Shown: one piece after another, positions 36,473 through 37,281 of the stretch
Numbering within the stretch: the first letter of the stretch is position 1
Layout of the letters: every line of letters begins with the position of its first letter
NCBI GenBank assembly: GCA_902801485.1
Contig: CADCIP010000027.1
Location: 1-37,281, forward strand
DNA from: an uncultured Bacteroidales bacterium
GTDB lineage: Bacteria > Bacteroidota > Bacteroidia > Bacteroidales > Bacteroidaceae
DNA length: 37,281 nucleotides
Reading direction: 5' to 3'
The notes under the pieces: model-generated
What the model was told of the DNA's origin: nothing
What the model saw: the letters and a program-made list of their open reading frames with translations, nothing else
The model's database searches: none
Program-made: the position numbers and the translations under genes

Positions 36473-37281
36473 ATGTATTCGATAAGTGATATCTCCATAT
36501 TGATAGGTGCGCATAGGATAGGCGCCTATGAGCAGCAGATAGACTGGCTGTTGACCGACAGCCGGAGCCTCAGCTTCCCCGAAAGCACGCTTTTTTTTGC
36601 CATCCGAACCGGAAAGGGCGACGGGCATGCTTACATTCGTGATTTGTACGATAGGGGAGTGCGTGCGTTTGTGGTGGAAGTGGTTCCAGAGGGCGATTTT
36701 CCCGATACCAACTTCCTGCTTGTTCCCAACACGTTGCAGGCATTACAACGACTGGCCGAACGGCATCGCGATTCGTTCTCCATTCCCATCTTCGGCATTA
36801 CCGGCAGCAATGGTAAGACTGTTGTCAAGGAATGGCTCTATCAGATGCTTTCGCCCGATTATACGGTAACACGCAGCCCTCGCAGCTATAACTCCCAGAT
36901 AGGTGTTCCCCTTTCTGTTTGGGGCCTGTGGGAGAAGAGCCAAGTGGGTATTTTTGAGGCCGCCATTTCTCTTCCGGGTGAGATGGAAAGCCTACAGCGC
37001 ATCATCCAGCCTACGCTGGGAATCTTCACATGCCTGGGTTCTGCCCATCAGGAGAATTTCGATTCGATGGAACAGAAGTGCTTGGAGAAACTCCAACTCT
37101 TCAAGGATGCAGAAGCCCTTATTTATCCTGCCGATGATGCCATCGTAACCCAGTGCATCCGGCAGTTGAACTTAAAGTGCAAACTCATTCCCTGGCACAG
37201 CACAGGCAATGCTATCGACGATGATAAGGCCGTCTGTCGGGTTGTTTGCCAGTATCGGGGCATGAAAGCCGAGGTGATAGA
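36473..37281 (+). CDS. murF: MurF (UDP-MurNAc-tripeptide:D-Ala-D-Ala ligase), probably fused to alanine racemase; 3' end cut by window
   Basis: Partial gene: 269 full codons are present and the frame is open to the window edge. The N-terminus MYSISDISILIGAHRIGAYE and DSRSLSFPESTLFFAIRTGK are typical of Mur ligase domain 1. The P-loop is FGITGSNGKTVVKEWLYQML (about residues 107-126), followed by YNSQIGVPLSVWGL and FEAAISLPGEMESL. In Bacteroidetes this type of MurF is usually a bifunctional fusion with a C-terminal alanine racemase, which would lie beyond the window. It adds D-Ala-D-Ala to the peptidoglycan precursor, using the meso-DAP-containing tripeptide that dapF/dapL ultimately supply. 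It follows the GSCFA gene by 9 bp. Confidence 0.9.
   Translation, partial: MYSISDISILIGAHRIGAYEQQIDWLLTDSRSLSFPESTLFFAIRTGKGDGHAYIRDLYDRGVRAFVVEVVPEGDFPDTNFLLVPNTLQALQRLAERHRDSFSIPIFGITGSNGKTVVKEWLYQMLSPDYTVTRSPRSYNSQIGVPLSVWGLWEKSQVGIFEAAISLPGEMESLQRIIQPTLGIFTCLGSAHQENFDSMEQKCLEKLQLFKDAEALIYPADDAIVTQCIRQLNLKCKLIPWHSTGNAIDDDKAVCRVVCQYRGMKAEVI

Noticed and set aside
36512-36530. Palindrome ATAGGCGCCTAT near the start of murF as an operator
   Set aside because: It lies inside codons for the conserved N-terminus of MurF (RIGAYE region), and nothing else suggests regulation there.

Overview
The window looks like a chromosomal segment of a Bacteroidales bacterium, most like Prevotellaceae. The pointers are an HU-like protein followed by a 36-residue 'smalltalk'-type peptide, the DapL route to lysine, a type III glutamine synthetase, the type IX secretion translocon SprA, a GSCFA protein next to a MurF (probably MurF-Alr) gene, and promoters of the Bacteroidetes form TTTG-N19/20-TAnnTTTG. 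No rRNA, tRNA, CRISPR array or insertion-sequence transposase was seen.

Layout. 0-0.85 kb: HU-like protein, a tiny membrane peptide and a strong terminator. 0.96-9.9 kb (+): dapF, dapL, gltB and gltD, for lysine/peptidoglycan precursors and glutamate synthesis. 9.96-16.7 kb (-): two tandem paralogous three-gene cassettes, each an ECF sigma factor, a single-pass membrane protein of anti-sigma type, and an exported protein joining a degenerate M23-like domain to an S41 peptidase domain. 17.2-19.4 kb (+): glnN. 19.5-27.2 kb (-): sprA. 27.4-28.8 kb (+): ruvA and a CysQ-type phosphatase. 28.8-29.7 kb (-): an exported TIM-barrel epimerase-like protein. 29.8-32.2 kb (+): a TIR-like / AAA ATPase / DUF4435 operon that resembles an anti-phage defence module. 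32.1-35.4 kb (-): dxs-trkA. 35.5 kb to the end (+): a GSCFA protein and the start of murF.

Two things stand out. First, the core enzymes DapF, DapL, GltB, GltD and CysQ carry about thirteen in-frame copies of a small GC-rich palindromic element. Its complete forms are exactly 39 or 57 bp (13 or 19 codons) and read SLTPNPSPVGEGN in one orientation or (T/S)PLxxGRGxGGEA in the other. GltB alone has seven copies, about 101 residues. The copies usually occur as a forward copy followed by a reverse copy. None was noticed in the cassettes, glnN or sprA. Second, the duplicated sigma/anti-sigma/pseudo-M23-S41 cassette lies between gltD and glnN. Both copies share a conserved block upstream of the sigma gene, and the periplasmic halves of the two membrane proteins differ: one is TonB-C-like, the other resembles a TonB-receptor plug. 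Together this suggests an undescribed cell-surface signalling unit.

The TIR-like/AAA/DUF4435 operon is a third candidate. Its last two genes have the architecture of PARIS (AriA/AriB), with an extra TIR-like gene in front, and it overlaps the 3' end of trkA tail to tail. Functions are assigned from remembered family motifs; no database search was possible.
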